From Terriglobia bacterium (GTDB lineage Bacteria > Acidobacteriota > Terriglobia > Acidiferrales > UBA7541): a stretch of 64,000 nucleotides of DNA. The DNA is taken from assembly GCA_020073605.1 (NCBI GenBank), contig JAIQEW010000001.1, positions 124,001 to 188,000 on the forward strand. The letters run 5' to 3'. This document shows positions 44,056 through 52,378 of the stretch, piece by piece (position 1 is the first letter of the stretch; every line of letters begins with the position of its first letter). A program made the translations under genes and the position numbers. The notes below the pieces were generated by a model. That model worked only from the letters and a program-made list of their open reading frames with translations. It did no database searches and was not told where the DNA came from.

Positions 44056-45276
44056 CTAGGAACGTCCTGACTCCGGATAGAGCGGGCGGGGAGGGCGTTC
44101 GCCTCCACCTTCCGCAGGGCGCGTTCCCGGCGCAGGTTCCGCTCCTGGGGCGGGCGCGATGCGCGGCGTCTGCTCGCCGCGTTCGTCGTAGCGGCCGAAG
44201 ATCATCTTGCCGGCGGTGGTCTGATGGACCGACGTGACGCTGATGTCGATCGTCTTGTTGATCATCTTGCGCGCGCCATCGACAACGACCATCGTGCCGT
44301 CGTCGAGGTAGGCGACGCCCTGGTTGTATTCCTTGCCCTCGCGCAGGATGAACACGCGCATGATCTCGCCCGGCAGGACCACGGGCTTGAGCGCGTTCGC
44401 GAGCAGGTTGACGTTCATGATCTCGATGCCTTGAAGCGTGGCGACCTTGTTCAGGTTGAAATCGTTGGTCACGACCTTGGCGTCATAGCGCTTGGCCAGC
44501 TCGATCAACTTCATATCCACGTCGGCGATGTGCGCGAAATCGTCGTCGGCGATCTGCACGTCAAGGTGCGTCATCTTCTGGATGCGCGCGAGCACTTCCA
44601 AGCCGCGCCGGCCGCGCTGGCGCTTGAGCGGATCGGCCGAATCGGCGACGAGCTGGAGCTCGCGAAGCACGAAATGAGGAATGATGATGGCGCCGTCGAG
44701 AAACAGCGCGTCGGCAATGTCGGCCACGCGCCCGTCGATAATGACGCTCGTATCGAGCAGCTTGACGGAATGCCTGTTGTTTTTCTCGCTGCCGAACACG
44801 CCCCCGAACGCTTGCAGGTTGAGCATGTCGCCCTTGTTCGCGCCGAGTACCAGGCCGATGTAGGTCATCACCAGAAAAATCGCCAGGCTGAAAAACGACC
44901 GGGTGCTTTCCGGAATGGTGGTGTGCGCGAAGATCAGCGAGATCAGGTAGGCGCCCAGAATCCCCATGATCGATCCGATGGCCGCGCCGATCAGGCGGCG
45001 GAGGCTCGCTCTGCGCAGCCGCAGCTCGAAGAGAATCACCGAGAGCGCGAACAGGAAGCCCGCGATGGCGCCGAACTGGCTCGTCAGTCCAAAGGGGCGG
45101 AAATGATAGCCGGCGCCCGTGCAGACGACCGTGAAGAGCATCCGGAATGTGAGAATGTCCCAGAATGCGCCGGCGTGGTCTTGAGAGGCTCGCGGGAGAA
45201 TGGCCGGTTTGGCAGCCGAATGATCCGAGGTCGCGCCGGCCTGAGAACGGCCGGTCACGTTAGAAGTCCTTGGCAT
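44056..45276 (-). CDS. YacL-like membrane PIN-TRAM protein
   Basis: The 406-residue protein has four transmembrane helices (residues ~44-140), a PIN nuclease-like domain (VKLLDTSVIIDGRVADIADA, AKVVTNDFNLNKVA; ~170-290) and a TRAM-like RNA-binding domain (~290-355), then a Pro/Gly-rich acidic tail. This is the PilT/YacL architecture found next to ispD in Bacillus and relatives. Conserved acidic residues of PIN (Asp in LLDTS, TNDFN) are present, suggesting RNA cleavage near the membrane, but activity is unproven. Confidence 0.9.
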   Translation of the reverse strand: MPRTSNVTGRSQAGATSDHSAAKPAILPRASQDHAGAFWDILTFRMLFTVVCTGAGYHFRPFGLTSQFGAIAGFLFALSVILFELRLRRASLRRLIGAAIGSIMGILGAYLISLIFAHTTIPESTRSFFSLAIFLVMTYIGLVLGANKGDMLNLQAFGGVFGSEKNNRHSVKLLDTSVIIDGRVADIADALFLDGAIIIPHFVLRELQLVADSADPLKRQRGRRGLEVLARIQKMTHLDVQIADDDFAHIADVDMKLIELAKRYDAKVVTNDFNLNKVATLQGIEIMNVNLLANALKPVVLPGEIMRVFILREGKEYNQGVAYLDDGTMVVVDGARKMINKTIDISVTSVHQTTAGKMIFGRYDERGEQTPRIAPAPGAEPAPGTRPAEGGGERPPRPLYPESGRS

Positions 45277-45465
45277 GGTGGCACCTTATAAAGCGTATGA
45301 AGTTATGAGTCAGCTATGACCCAGGTCCCGTTTTGCCGGCTCTATGAGGAGTATGTACGTGCGCCGGATATGAATCGAAACTGCGTATAAAACGAAAACT
45401 CTATGATGTGAAGCAGTATAGCACCGGAGCCAAACCGAGAGCCAAGGTTCGTTGGATGCAAGCTA

Positions 45466-46626
45466 TCAGAGATAGTAGCGAGGCACGCGGCGGCCGAGCG
45501 CGCAGAGGAGATCCGAAGTGACCGTGCCGATCTCGGCAGCCACGTCGGAGACCTTGATTTCGGCGTCTCCATCGCGGCCGTAGATCGTGACGATGTCGCC
45601 GAGCGCGGCTTCCGGCAGGTCGGTGACGTCGAGAGTCGTCAAATCCATCGAGATCGTGCCCACGAGAGGCACACGTCGGCCGCGCACAAGGACGCATCCG
45701 CGATTGGTCCGCTGGCGGAGGATGCCATCGGCATAGCCCGCGTTGATGACGGCGATGCGCGAAGGCCGCGCGGTGACGAATCGCGCGCCGTATCCCACCG
45801 GCTGGCCCGGCGGCAGGTCTCGAAGCGTGATGATGCGCGCGCGAAGCGAAAGACTCGGCTCGATCGGCAGCCGCTCGCGCACTTCCTGGCCTTTCTGCGG
45901 CGGATCGAACGACTGATAGTAGCCGTAGAGAATCGCGCCGGGGCGGATCATGTCGGCGAAGGTGTCCGGCCGGGCGCAGATCGCGCCGCTATTGGCCATG
46001 TGCACGATTCCCGGTGAAATTCCGAGCGCGCGCAGCCGGTCGAGACACCGGCGGAACATTTCCTCCTGGTCGTCGGTCTGGCGGGCGCTGAAGTCCTCGG
46101 CCGAAGCGAAGTGCGTGAACGTGCCTTCGAGCGCGATGTGGCGGCAACCGGCCAGCGCGCTCGCAAAAGTATCGATATCAGACGGCGAGATCCCGAGGCG
46201 GTTCATGCCCGTGTTGATCTTGAGATGGAAGCGCAGGCGCGATTTTCCGCCGGCGGCCTTCGCGGCGCGCTCGAGATGGCGGATGTCATCGAGGCGCGTG
46301 ACCGTCGGGGTCATGCGGTACTTGATGAAGCGCTTCTCTTCCCCCGGCCAGAATCCCGTGAGGACCAGGATCGGCTTGCGGATGCCCGCTTCGCGCAGCT
46401 CGATGCCTTCGTTGCCGCAGGTGACACCGAAGCGGTCCGCTCCAGCCTTTTGAAGCGCTTTTGCCACCGGCACGGCGCCCAGCCCGTAGGCGTTCGATTT
46501 CACGACCGCCAGAATCTCCGGCTTCGGCCCGATGTGGCGGCGAACGACTTTCAGATTTCTCGCGATCGCCTTGAGCGAGATTTCGGCCCAGAGCGGGCGT
46601 CCTGCGAATTGAATGCGACTCGTCAT
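45466..46626 (-). CDS. alr: Alanine racemase
   Basis: The 386-residue protein has the PLP lysine in AVVKSNAYGLGAV (Lys43), the IALEGTFTHFASAEDF barrel region, and the C-terminal catalytic Tyr region VGYGARFVTARPS with GTISMDLTTLDVTD. It interconverts L- and D-alanine for peptidoglycan; ddl, in the same window, uses the product. It lies between dnaB and the yacL-like gene on the same strand with gaps of 268 and 189 bases. Confidence 0.96.
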   Translation of the reverse strand: MTSRIQFAGRPLWAEISLKAIARNLKVVRRHIGPKPEILAVVKSNAYGLGAVPVAKALQKAGADRFGVTCGNEGIELREAGIRKPILVLTGFWPGEEKRFIKYRMTPTVTRLDDIRHLERAAKAAGGKSRLRFHLKINTGMNRLGISPSDIDTFASALAGCRHIALEGTFTHFASAEDFSARQTDDQEEMFRRCLDRLRALGISPGIVHMANSGAICARPDTFADMIRPGAILYGYYQSFDPPQKGQEVRERLPIEPSLSLRARIITLRDLPPGQPVGYGARFVTARPSRIAVINAGYADGILRQRTNRGCVLVRGRRVPLVGTISMDLTTLDVTDLPEAALGDIVTIYGRDGDAEIKVSDVAAEIGTVTSDLLCALGRRVPRYYL

Positions 46627-46894
46627 CGTCTTTTAGAATGCCAGACTCTACCTCGACGGCGCGAAACAATTGCGATCCGCAAATCGGCTCGCACCGTTTG
46701 GGTAAACATGCCGGTTTGGATTGTTGCAGGCGCCGGGCCATTCGCTTTTGGCGCGGGCTACCGCTGCGGATAGGTGAAGGTTAAGGAAAACGCAGAAGTT
46801 AGAGGGAGTGGCCGGAGCGGCGCAAACGAATCGCCGGAGACGCACGCGGGCAAAACGACACAACTGTGGCCGCCCGGCGACGCTGCGGAGGGCG

Positions 46895-48262
46895 CTACTC
46901 GTCGCCCCCGGAATTCCAGGTGTCCGGCGCGGCCTCTTCGAAGCGGGTGTGGCGGCTGAGGAAAACGAAGTTCAGGCTGCCGGTGGGGCCGTTGCGCTGC
47001 TTGGCGATGATGAGCTCCGCCTTGGCGCGATCTTCTTCGGGGATGTCCGTCTTGTAGAAATTCGGGCGGTTGATGAAAAGCACGACGTCCGCATCCTGCT
47101 CGATGGCGCCCGATTCGCGCAGATCGGCGAGCTGCGGCTTGCGCTCTTCGCGCTCCGGCGCGCGGGTGAGCTGGCTGAGGACCACGATGGGCACCTGCAA
47201 CTCTTTCGCGAGGCCCTTCAGCGCGCGGGAAATGCTGGAGACTTCCTCCTGGCGATTCGTGCCGCGCCCCGAATGCGTGGGCACGACGAGCTGCAAGTAA
47301 TCGACGATCATGAGCGAAAGCCCACGATCACGCTTCAGCCGCCGCGCCTTCGCGCCCATTTCAAGAACGGTCGAGGAAGCGGAGTCGTCGATCCAGATCG
47401 GCGCTTCGCCCAGCTCCGCCAGGGACGCGGTCACCTTGCCCCAATCGTCGCGATTCATGTGCCCGGTGCGGAATTTGTGTGCGTCCACGCGCGCTTGCGA
47501 CGCAAGCAGGCGCAGCAGCAGCGATTCCTTCGACATTTCCAGGCTGAACACGGCCACCGGCTGGCGCTGCCGCAGCGCCACGTTTTCGGCGATGTTGAGC
47601 GCCAGCGCCGTCTTCCCCATCGAAGGGCGTGCCGCAAGGATGATGAGCTCCGAAGGCTGCAAGCCTGCCGTCTCATTGTCGAGCCCGGCGTAGCCGGTGG
47701 CGAGGCCCGAAATGCGGCGGCCTTCGCTGAGAATTTTTTCGAGCCGGTCGTAGCTTTCCTTGACGAGATCCTTGACGTTGATCAGCCCGGCCCTTACGCG
47801 GTCTTCCGCGATCTGGAAAATCGTGGATTCGGCGCGATCGAGAATCACGTCGGCATCGTCGCCCGCGGCGAGCGCCTGCTCCTGAATCACCGACGTGGAG
47901 TAGATCAGGGTGCGCAGAATCGCCTTTTCCTTCACGATGCGCGCGTAGTGATCGACGTTGGTGACGCGCGGCAACCCATCGGCCAGCTGCGAGAGGTACG
48001 CGATGCCGCCCGCGGCTTCGAGCGCGCCGGTGCGGCTGAGATCTTCCATCAGCGTGATCGTGTCGATCGCCTGCTGCTTTTCGCCGAGCTGCACCATGCG
48101 CTCGAAAATGTAGCGGTGCTGCGGAAGGAAGAAATCCTCGGAGCGCAGACGCTCCACCGCTGCGTTGAGCGCGTGATTATCGAGCAGGACGGCGCCGAGA
48201 ATGCTCCGCTCGGCTTCGAGATTGTGCGGGAGCGGTCGTTCGAGAGTAGTGTCGCTGGCCAT
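46895..48262 (-). CDS. dnaB: Replicative DNA helicase DnaB
   Basis: The 455-residue protein has the N-terminal primase-interaction domain (RPLPHNLEAERSILGAVLLD), Walker A (ARPSMGKTALALN), Walker B region (LSLMIVDYLQLVVP) and the RecA-like motifs SQLTRAPERE and LRESGAIEQDADVV. It unwinds DNA at the replication fork. It follows rplI in the classical S6-S18-L9-DnaB order but is separated from it by a 319-base gap with two terminators, so it probably has its own promoter. No intein is present. Confidence 0.97.
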   Translation of the reverse strand: MASDTTLERPLPHNLEAERSILGAVLLDNHALNAAVERLRSEDFFLPQHRYIFERMVQLGEKQQAIDTITLMEDLSRTGALEAAGGIAYLSQLADGLPRVTNVDHYARIVKEKAILRTLIYSTSVIQEQALAAGDDADVILDRAESTIFQIAEDRVRAGLINVKDLVKESYDRLEKILSEGRRISGLATGYAGLDNETAGLQPSELIILAARPSMGKTALALNIAENVALRQRQPVAVFSLEMSKESLLLRLLASQARVDAHKFRTGHMNRDDWGKVTASLAELGEAPIWIDDSASSTVLEMGAKARRLKRDRGLSLMIVDYLQLVVPTHSGRGTNRQEEVSSISRALKGLAKELQVPIVVLSQLTRAPEREERKPQLADLRESGAIEQDADVVLFINRPNFYKTDIPEEDRAKAELIIAKQRNGPTGSLNFVFLSRHTRFEEAAPDTWNSGGDE

Positions 48263-48423
48263 TCGCTTTATTTTCGCCTAACTTGCATTCGAGCGCAAGA
48301 GAGCATTTTCCGCCGCTCTCAGCGCGTTTCGTTCGGGCCTTGGGATGCTCACTTCAATCCGCAAGCGCGCACGATTGTGACACGCCGCGGGCGCGCGTCA
48401 ACCGTATCGCCCTGTGGACATTT

Positions 48424-48463
48424 TCGGAAAAGTGGAAAACGCCGATCCGACGAGGATCGGCGT
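48424..48463 (-). terminator. Second intrinsic terminator downstream of rplI
   Basis: ACGCCGATCC / GGATCGGCGT forms a perfect 10-bp stem with a 5-base loop; read on the minus strand it is followed by TTCCACTTTTCC. It lies about 120 bases after the rplI stop and backs up the terminator nearer the gene. Confidence 0.6.
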
Positions 48464-48520
48464 CCCGAGTTCCGCGCACTTTGCAGAACGAGGGACATCT
48501 CTTCGCAGCAGTGGTCGAGC

Positions 48521-48552
48521 AAGAAAAAAGGGGCGCGGCAAGCAGCGCCCCT
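48521..48552 (-). terminator. Intrinsic terminator of the rpsF-rpsR-rplI operon
   Basis: On the minus strand GGGGCGC / GCGCCCC (7 bp, 8-base loop) is followed by a T6 run, directly after the rplI stop. The stem is a member of the REP-like family with a GCGCCCCTACG flank, suggesting that a repeat serves as terminator. Confidence 0.8.
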
Positions 48553-48581
48553 ACGAACCGAATGAAATTCTCGAACGCGCG

Positions 48582-49028
48582 CTACTCTTCCTTCTTAACG
48601 GCGAGCTTCACGGTGGCGGTGACTTCGCGATGGAGCTTGATCGGGATTTCAAATTCGCCGACGAGCTTGATCGGATCGGCGAGCGTGATCTTGCGCTTGT
48701 CGATCGTGAAGCCCTTGGCGGCGAGCGCCTCGGAAACATCGGCGGACGTGACCGAGCCGAAAAGCTGATCGTTCTCACCCGATTTGCGCGAGACCTCGAG
48801 CGAAACGCCCGCAAGCAGCTCGGCGAGCTTCTGCGCCGCGTCCTTCTCGGTCGCTTCCTTCTTGGCGAACGTGGCGCGCATCTTCTCGAGCCGCTTCATG
48901 TTGCCGGCGCTCGCTTCGAGCGCGAGCTTCCGCGGGAGAAGAAAATTGCGCGCGTAGCCTTCGGCCACTTCGACCACCTGGCCGCGCGTGCCGAGCTTTT
49001 CGACGTCTTCCTGCAAGATAATTTGCAT
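48582..49028 (-). CDS. rplI: 50S ribosomal protein L9
   Basis: The 148-residue protein has the L9 N-domain (MQIILQEDVEKLGTRGQVVEV, GYARNFLLPRKLALEAS), the long connecting helix (~40-75) and the C-terminal domain. L9 binds 23S rRNA near the L1 stalk and helps reading-frame maintenance. It is the last gene of the ribosomal trio and is followed by two terminators. A REP-like hairpin lies between it and rpsR. Confidence 0.97.
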   Translation of the reverse strand: MQIILQEDVEKLGTRGQVVEVAEGYARNFLLPRKLALEASAGNMKRLEKMRATFAKKEATEKDAAQKLAELLAGVSLEVSRKSGENDQLFGSVTSADVSEALAAKGFTIDKRKITLADPIKLVGEFEIPIKLHREVTATVKLAVKKEE

Positions 49029-49059
49029 GATCCCTATCCTTGAATATCTTGGAATGACT

Positions 49060-49088
49060 GTAGGGGCGGGTTTAAAACCTGCCCCTAC
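49060..49088. repeat. REP-like hairpin GTAGGGGC...GCCCCTAC
   Basis: GTAGGGGCGGGTTT pairs with AAACCTGCCCCTAC (14 bp, one G-U pair in RNA). It sits in the 78-base gap between rpsR and rplI and lacks a T-tract on the transcribed strand, so it is not a terminator there. It shares the CCCCTACGA flank with the copies at 20791 and 48530. Confidence 0.65.
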
Positions 49089-49106
49089 GAATTCTCCGGA
49101 GAACGA

Positions 49107-49502
49107 CTACAGCTCCGCGGCGAACGGAAGCAGGGCGATATTCTGCGCCCTCTTGATCGCCACGGTGAGCCAGCGCTGGTGCCGCGCGCACGTGCCCGTC
49201 ATGCGCCGCGGAAGAATCTTTCCACGCTCCTGCAGGAACGGCGCGAGAATCTCGGCCTTCTTGTAGTCGATGAAGTCCGACTTATCCACGCAGAACCGGC
49301 AAACCTTCTTCTTGCGCATGAAGCTTCGCTTGCCGCGCTTCGCGGGACCGCCCGGACGGCCTCCCTGCGGCCGCGGACCTCCCGGTCCACCCGGACCGGA
49401 GCGTCCCTGGTATCCGCCGCCGGACGGCGGCCCGGAATGTCCGGAAGGTGCCGAGGGTGCCGCCGGTGGCGCTGGCGGACGAGGTGCGTTTTCTTCTGCC
49501 AT
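49107..49502 (-). CDS. rpsR: 30S ribosomal protein S18 with Pro/Gly-rich N-terminal extension
   Basis: The C-terminal ~75 residues are a normal S18, with cysteines in VCRFCVDK and [12 protein letters not shown] that suggest the zinc-binding form. The first ~58 residues are a Pro/Gly/Ala-rich, presumably disordered extension. S18 binds the 30S platform together with S6, encoded just upstream. Length is 131, against about 75-85 in E. coli. A shorter internal start is possible, but no ATG fits a typical S18 start except Met62 ([11 protein letters not shown]), so part of the extension may not be translated. Confidence 0.93.
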   Translation of the reverse strand: MAEENAPRPPAPPAAPSAPSGHSGPPSGGGYQGRSGPGGPGGPRPQGGRPGGPAKRGKRSFMRKKKVCRFCVDKSDFIDYKKAEILAPFLQERGKILPRRMTGTCARHQRWLTVAIKRAQNIALLPFAAEL

Positions 49503-49517
49503 TCGATCTCTCCCTGA

Positions 49518-49949
49518 CTACGATTGTGCAGCGGCCTGTTCGCCGCCACTGGCCGGCGCCGGAGCAGCTGGAGCTGCCGGCGCGGCTGTCTTGCGCGGAC
49601 GCCGCGCGGCGCGGCGTTCGCGGTGCTTCTTCAGTTTTTCCTGCCGCTTCAATTCCTCGTCCACGCGCACGGTGAGGTACTTCATCACGGCGTCGGCGAC
49701 CTTCAACCGGCGCTCGAGTTCCTTGACGACTTCTCCGTGAGTCGAACGCACGACCATGTACACGTAGAATCCCTCGCGCAGCCGCTGCACGCGGTAGGCC
49801 ATGCGCTTCCGGCCCCACTTCTCCGTCTTCTCGATTTTGCCGCCCTTTTCCGTCGCGGCGTGCTCGAGGGTCGCGATCACCTTGTCGATATCCGGCTCGG
49901 GCGTGTCCGGCCGGCAGATGAAGATCAAATCGTACTGTCGCTCTTCCAT
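49518..49949 (-). CDS. rpsF: 30S ribosomal protein S6 with Ala/Pro-rich tail
   Basis: The N-terminal ~95 residues are S6 (QYDLIFICRPDTPEPDIDKV, KKRMAYRVQRLREGFYVYMVV in register). The remaining ~45 residues are basic, then Ala/Pro-rich (RRPRKTAAPAAPAAPAPAS). S6 pairs with S18 on the 30S platform. No ssb gene lies between rpsF and rpsR, unlike many bacteria. The ATG is 15 bases upstream of the rpsR start region, so the two are cotranscribed. Confidence 0.95.
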   Translation of the reverse strand: MEERQYDLIFICRPDTPEPDIDKVIATLEHAATEKGGKIEKTEKWGRKRMAYRVQRLREGFYVYMVVRSTHGEVVKELERRLKVADAVMKYLTVRVDEELKRQEKLKKHRERRAARRPRKTAAPAAPAAPAPASGGEQAAAQS

Positions 49950-49998
49950 TGTTCCTCTCGATTCCTTGCCTGCCCTGCGGCAGCAACCAATCGCTTCC

Positions 49999-50589
49999 CT
50001 ACTCCGTACTCTCTCCCGAGGGCGTCGCCTTACGATTGAATCGCGACATCGCCTTCTCGAGGCCCTCGGTCAAAATCACTTCCACGGCGTCGGCCGCCTC
50101 GACGACCTCTTCCTGCGCGATCCGCCGCTCCTCGCGGCCCATCGTGCAGAGGACGTAATCCTTGCGATCGCCCCACTGCTGCTCCGGCTGGACGCCCATC
50201 CGGACGCGAATGAATTCGTCCGTGCCGAGCGAGCCCAGGATCGACTTGAAGCCGTTGTGCGTGCTGTTGCGGCCCTTATCCCGGATTCGCAACATGCCCC
50301 ACGGCAGATCGACCTCGTCGATCAGGACGATCAGGTCCGCCGGCTCGCATTCATACCGCTCGAGCAGCATCCGCACGGCCACGCCGCTCAGATTCATCAT
50401 CGTCTGCGGCTTCGCCAGAATCACATCGTGCCCGGCGATCTGCCCGCGTCCCACGAGCGACTTCGCTTCCGGCCGCGTCACTCGAATGCCCGCCCGTTCG
50501 GCCAGCACATCCACGGCGAGGAAGCCCAGGTTATGCGGCGTCCACTCGTAATCGGGACCGGGGTTGCCGAGGCCGACGATCAGTTTCAT
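49999..50589 (-). CDS. pth: Peptidyl-tRNA hydrolase
   Basis: The 196-residue protein has the Pth signature MKLIVGLGNPGPDYEWTPHN with the catalytic His in TPHNLGF, the KPQTMMNLSGVAV segment and VLIDEVDLPWG, with Asn/His residues in STHNGFKSI. It recycles peptidyl-tRNA that drops off ribosomes. It follows ctc and precedes rpsF, as in several phyla. The C-terminus ends in a polar tail. Confidence 0.96.
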   Translation of the reverse strand: MKLIVGLGNPGPDYEWTPHNLGFLAVDVLAERAGIRVTRPEAKSLVGRGQIAGHDVILAKPQTMMNLSGVAVRMLLERYECEPADLIVLIDEVDLPWGMLRIRDKGRNSTHNGFKSILGSLGTDEFIRVRMGVQPEQQWGDRKDYVLCTMGREERRIAQEEVVEAADAVEVILTEGLEKAMSRFNRKATPSGESTE

Positions 50590-50658
50590 GTGCCGCGCTC
50601 CGCGGGGCGCATGGGCGCGCTCGATAGCATTGCCGTCCGCCGCGCCGAGGCGCTCGGG

Positions 50659-51381
50659 CTACTTCTCCTTGCCCTTCTTCTCGGACTTCTCGGCCTTCGG
50701 AGCTTCCGCCTCGCCTTCGGCTTCGCCCTCTTCTTCCTTCTTGCCCTTCTTGATGACCTCGGGCTCGGCCGGAGCGGTTTCTGAAGCCACCGCCGCTTCC
50801 GGCGCCGCCTCCACTTCCGCTTTCAGCATCACTACGTGAGCCAGCACGCGTTGCGGGTCCGTGAGCAGCTTCATTTTGGCCGGGTCAATCGGCAGATCGG
50901 CGGCGCGAAGCTGTTTGCCGATCATCATTTCCGTGACGTCAACTTTGAACTCTTCCGGGATGTCGCTCGGCAGGCACTCGAGCTCGACTTCGCGCGTGAC
51001 CATTTCAAAGATGCCGCCCTGCATCTTCACGCCCTGCGGTTCGCCGAACGTGTGCACCGGCACGCGGACGCGCATGCGCACGTCCATCGCGATGCGGAGC
51101 AGGTCCACGTGAAGCAGCGCGCCGCTGACGGGATCGACCTGCCAATCTTTCATCATGGCCTTTTCTTCGGCGCCGCCCGCTACGCGAACGCTGAAGATCG
51201 TGTTGTGGCCGGTTTCCGAGCGCAGAATGCGAGCCACCTGCTTGGCGTTCACCGAAAGCGCGACCGAATCCTTCCGGTCGCCGTAAAGCACCGCCGGCAC
51301 CATCCCGGTGAGGCGCGTGCGCCGCGCGGCGTTCTTGCCGCGCTCCTCGCGAACTTTTCCTTCGACTGTAAACGTTTCCAT
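50659..51381 (-). CDS. 50S ribosomal protein L25/general stress protein Ctc
   Basis: The 240-residue protein has an N-terminal L25 5S-rRNA-binding domain (~residues 1-90), a C-terminal TL5-type beta domain (~95-185, GIFEMVTREVELECLPSDIP) and a Glu/Lys/Ala-rich tail (~190-240). It binds 5S rRNA. Position between prs and pth matches the conserved prs-ctc-pth order. The symbol is left open because both rplY and ctc are used. Confidence 0.93.
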   Translation of the reverse strand: METFTVEGKVREERGKNAARRTRLTGMVPAVLYGDRKDSVALSVNAKQVARILRSETGHNTIFSVRVAGGAEEKAMMKDWQVDPVSGALLHVDLLRIAMDVRMRVRVPVHTFGEPQGVKMQGGIFEMVTREVELECLPSDIPEEFKVDVTEMMIGKQLRAADLPIDPAKMKLLTDPQRVLAHVVMLKAEVEAAPEAAVASETAPAEPEVIKKGKKEEEGEAEGEAEAPKAEKSEKKGKEK

Positions 51382-51433
51382 TTTCCTTTTCCTTAACGCA
51401 GGCCTTGGGTCTGAAGACCCGAGCCACGTTTCA

Positions 51434-52378
51434 TCACATAAACAATTCGCTGATCGAAGTCTCTTCGTGAATCGACTGGATGCCCCGAGCCAGCAGCGGC
51501 GCGACGCTCAGCACCTTGATTTTCGGCAACCCCCGCGCAGCCTCGTTGAGCGGAACGGAATCGGTGACCACGACTTCCTCGATCTGCGATTTCATGAGAC
51601 GCTCGACGGCCGGCCCCGAGAGAACGGCGTGCGTCGATGCGGCAAAAACCTTGGTCGCGCCGTTTTCGAGCAGCGCTTCGGCCGTCTTCACGAGCGTTCC
51701 GGCCGTGTCGATGATGTCGTCGATCACGAGAGCCGGGCGCCCGGAAACGTCTCCGATCAGGTGCATCACCTCGCTCACGTTGATGTCGATGCGGCGCTTA
51801 TCCACGATGGCCAGCGGCGCGTCGATCCTCTTGGCAAACAGGCGCGCCCGCTCGACGCCCCCCGCATCGGGCGAGACCACCGTGATCTGCCCGAGCTTCT
51901 TCTTCTGAAAGTATTCGACCATCACCGGTGACGCGTACAAGTGATCCACCGGGATATTGAAATACCCCTGAATCTGCGGCGCGTGCAGGTCGAGTGAAAG
52001 CACACGGCTTGCGCCCGACGTCTCCAGCAAATCGGCCACCAACTTGGCCGAGATCGCCACGCGGGGACGGTCCTTGCGGTCCTGCCGCGCGTACGGGTAA
52101 TACGGAATCACCGGCGTGATGCGCCACGCCGACGCGCGCTTGAACGCGTCGATCATCAGTAACAATTGCATCAGATGATGATCGACCGGATTGCAGCACG
52201 GCTGCACGACGAACACGTCGGCGCCGCGCACGTTTTCCTTGATCTGATAGCGCGTCTCGCCGTCCGAAAACTGGCCATGCTCGGCCTGACCCAGCGGCAC
52301 GCCGAGATACCGGCAGATCGCGTCCGTTAAAGGCGCGTTCGCCGTGCCGCAAAACACCTTGCACTTGTCAACGGCCAA
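51434..52378 (-). CDS. prs: Ribose-phosphate pyrophosphokinase
   Basis: The 314-residue protein shows GQFSDGETRYQIKENVRGAD, the PYYPYARQDRKDRPR loop, VSPDAGGVERA and the PRPP motif ALVIDDIIDTAGTL. It makes PRPP from ribose 5-phosphate and ATP. It overlaps the end of ispE by 11 bases, so its translation is probably coupled to it. The order ispE-prs-ctc-pth is an old conserved one. Confidence 0.97.
   Translation of the reverse strand: MAVDKCKVFCGTANAPLTDAICRYLGVPLGQAEHGQFSDGETRYQIKENVRGADVFVVQPCCNPVDHHLMQLLLMIDAFKRASAWRITPVIPYYPYARQDRKDRPRVAISAKLVADLLETSGASRVLSLDLHAPQIQGYFNIPVDHLYASPVMVEYFQKKKLGQITVVSPDAGGVERARLFAKRIDAPLAIVDKRRIDINVSEVMHLIGDVSGRPALVIDDIIDTAGTLVKTAEALLENGATKVFAASTHAVLSGPAVERLMKSQIEEVVVTDSVPLNEAARGLPKIKVLSVAPLLARGIQSIHEETSISELFM

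Larger units (their letters stand above)
48263..48581. other. 319-base gap between dnaB and rplI
   Basis: No gene is seen. The gap holds two minus-strand hairpins (48521-48552 and 48424-48463), described as terminators, and presumably the dnaB promoter. The first hairpin shares the GCGCCCCTACG ending of the REP-like family. Confidence 0.7.
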
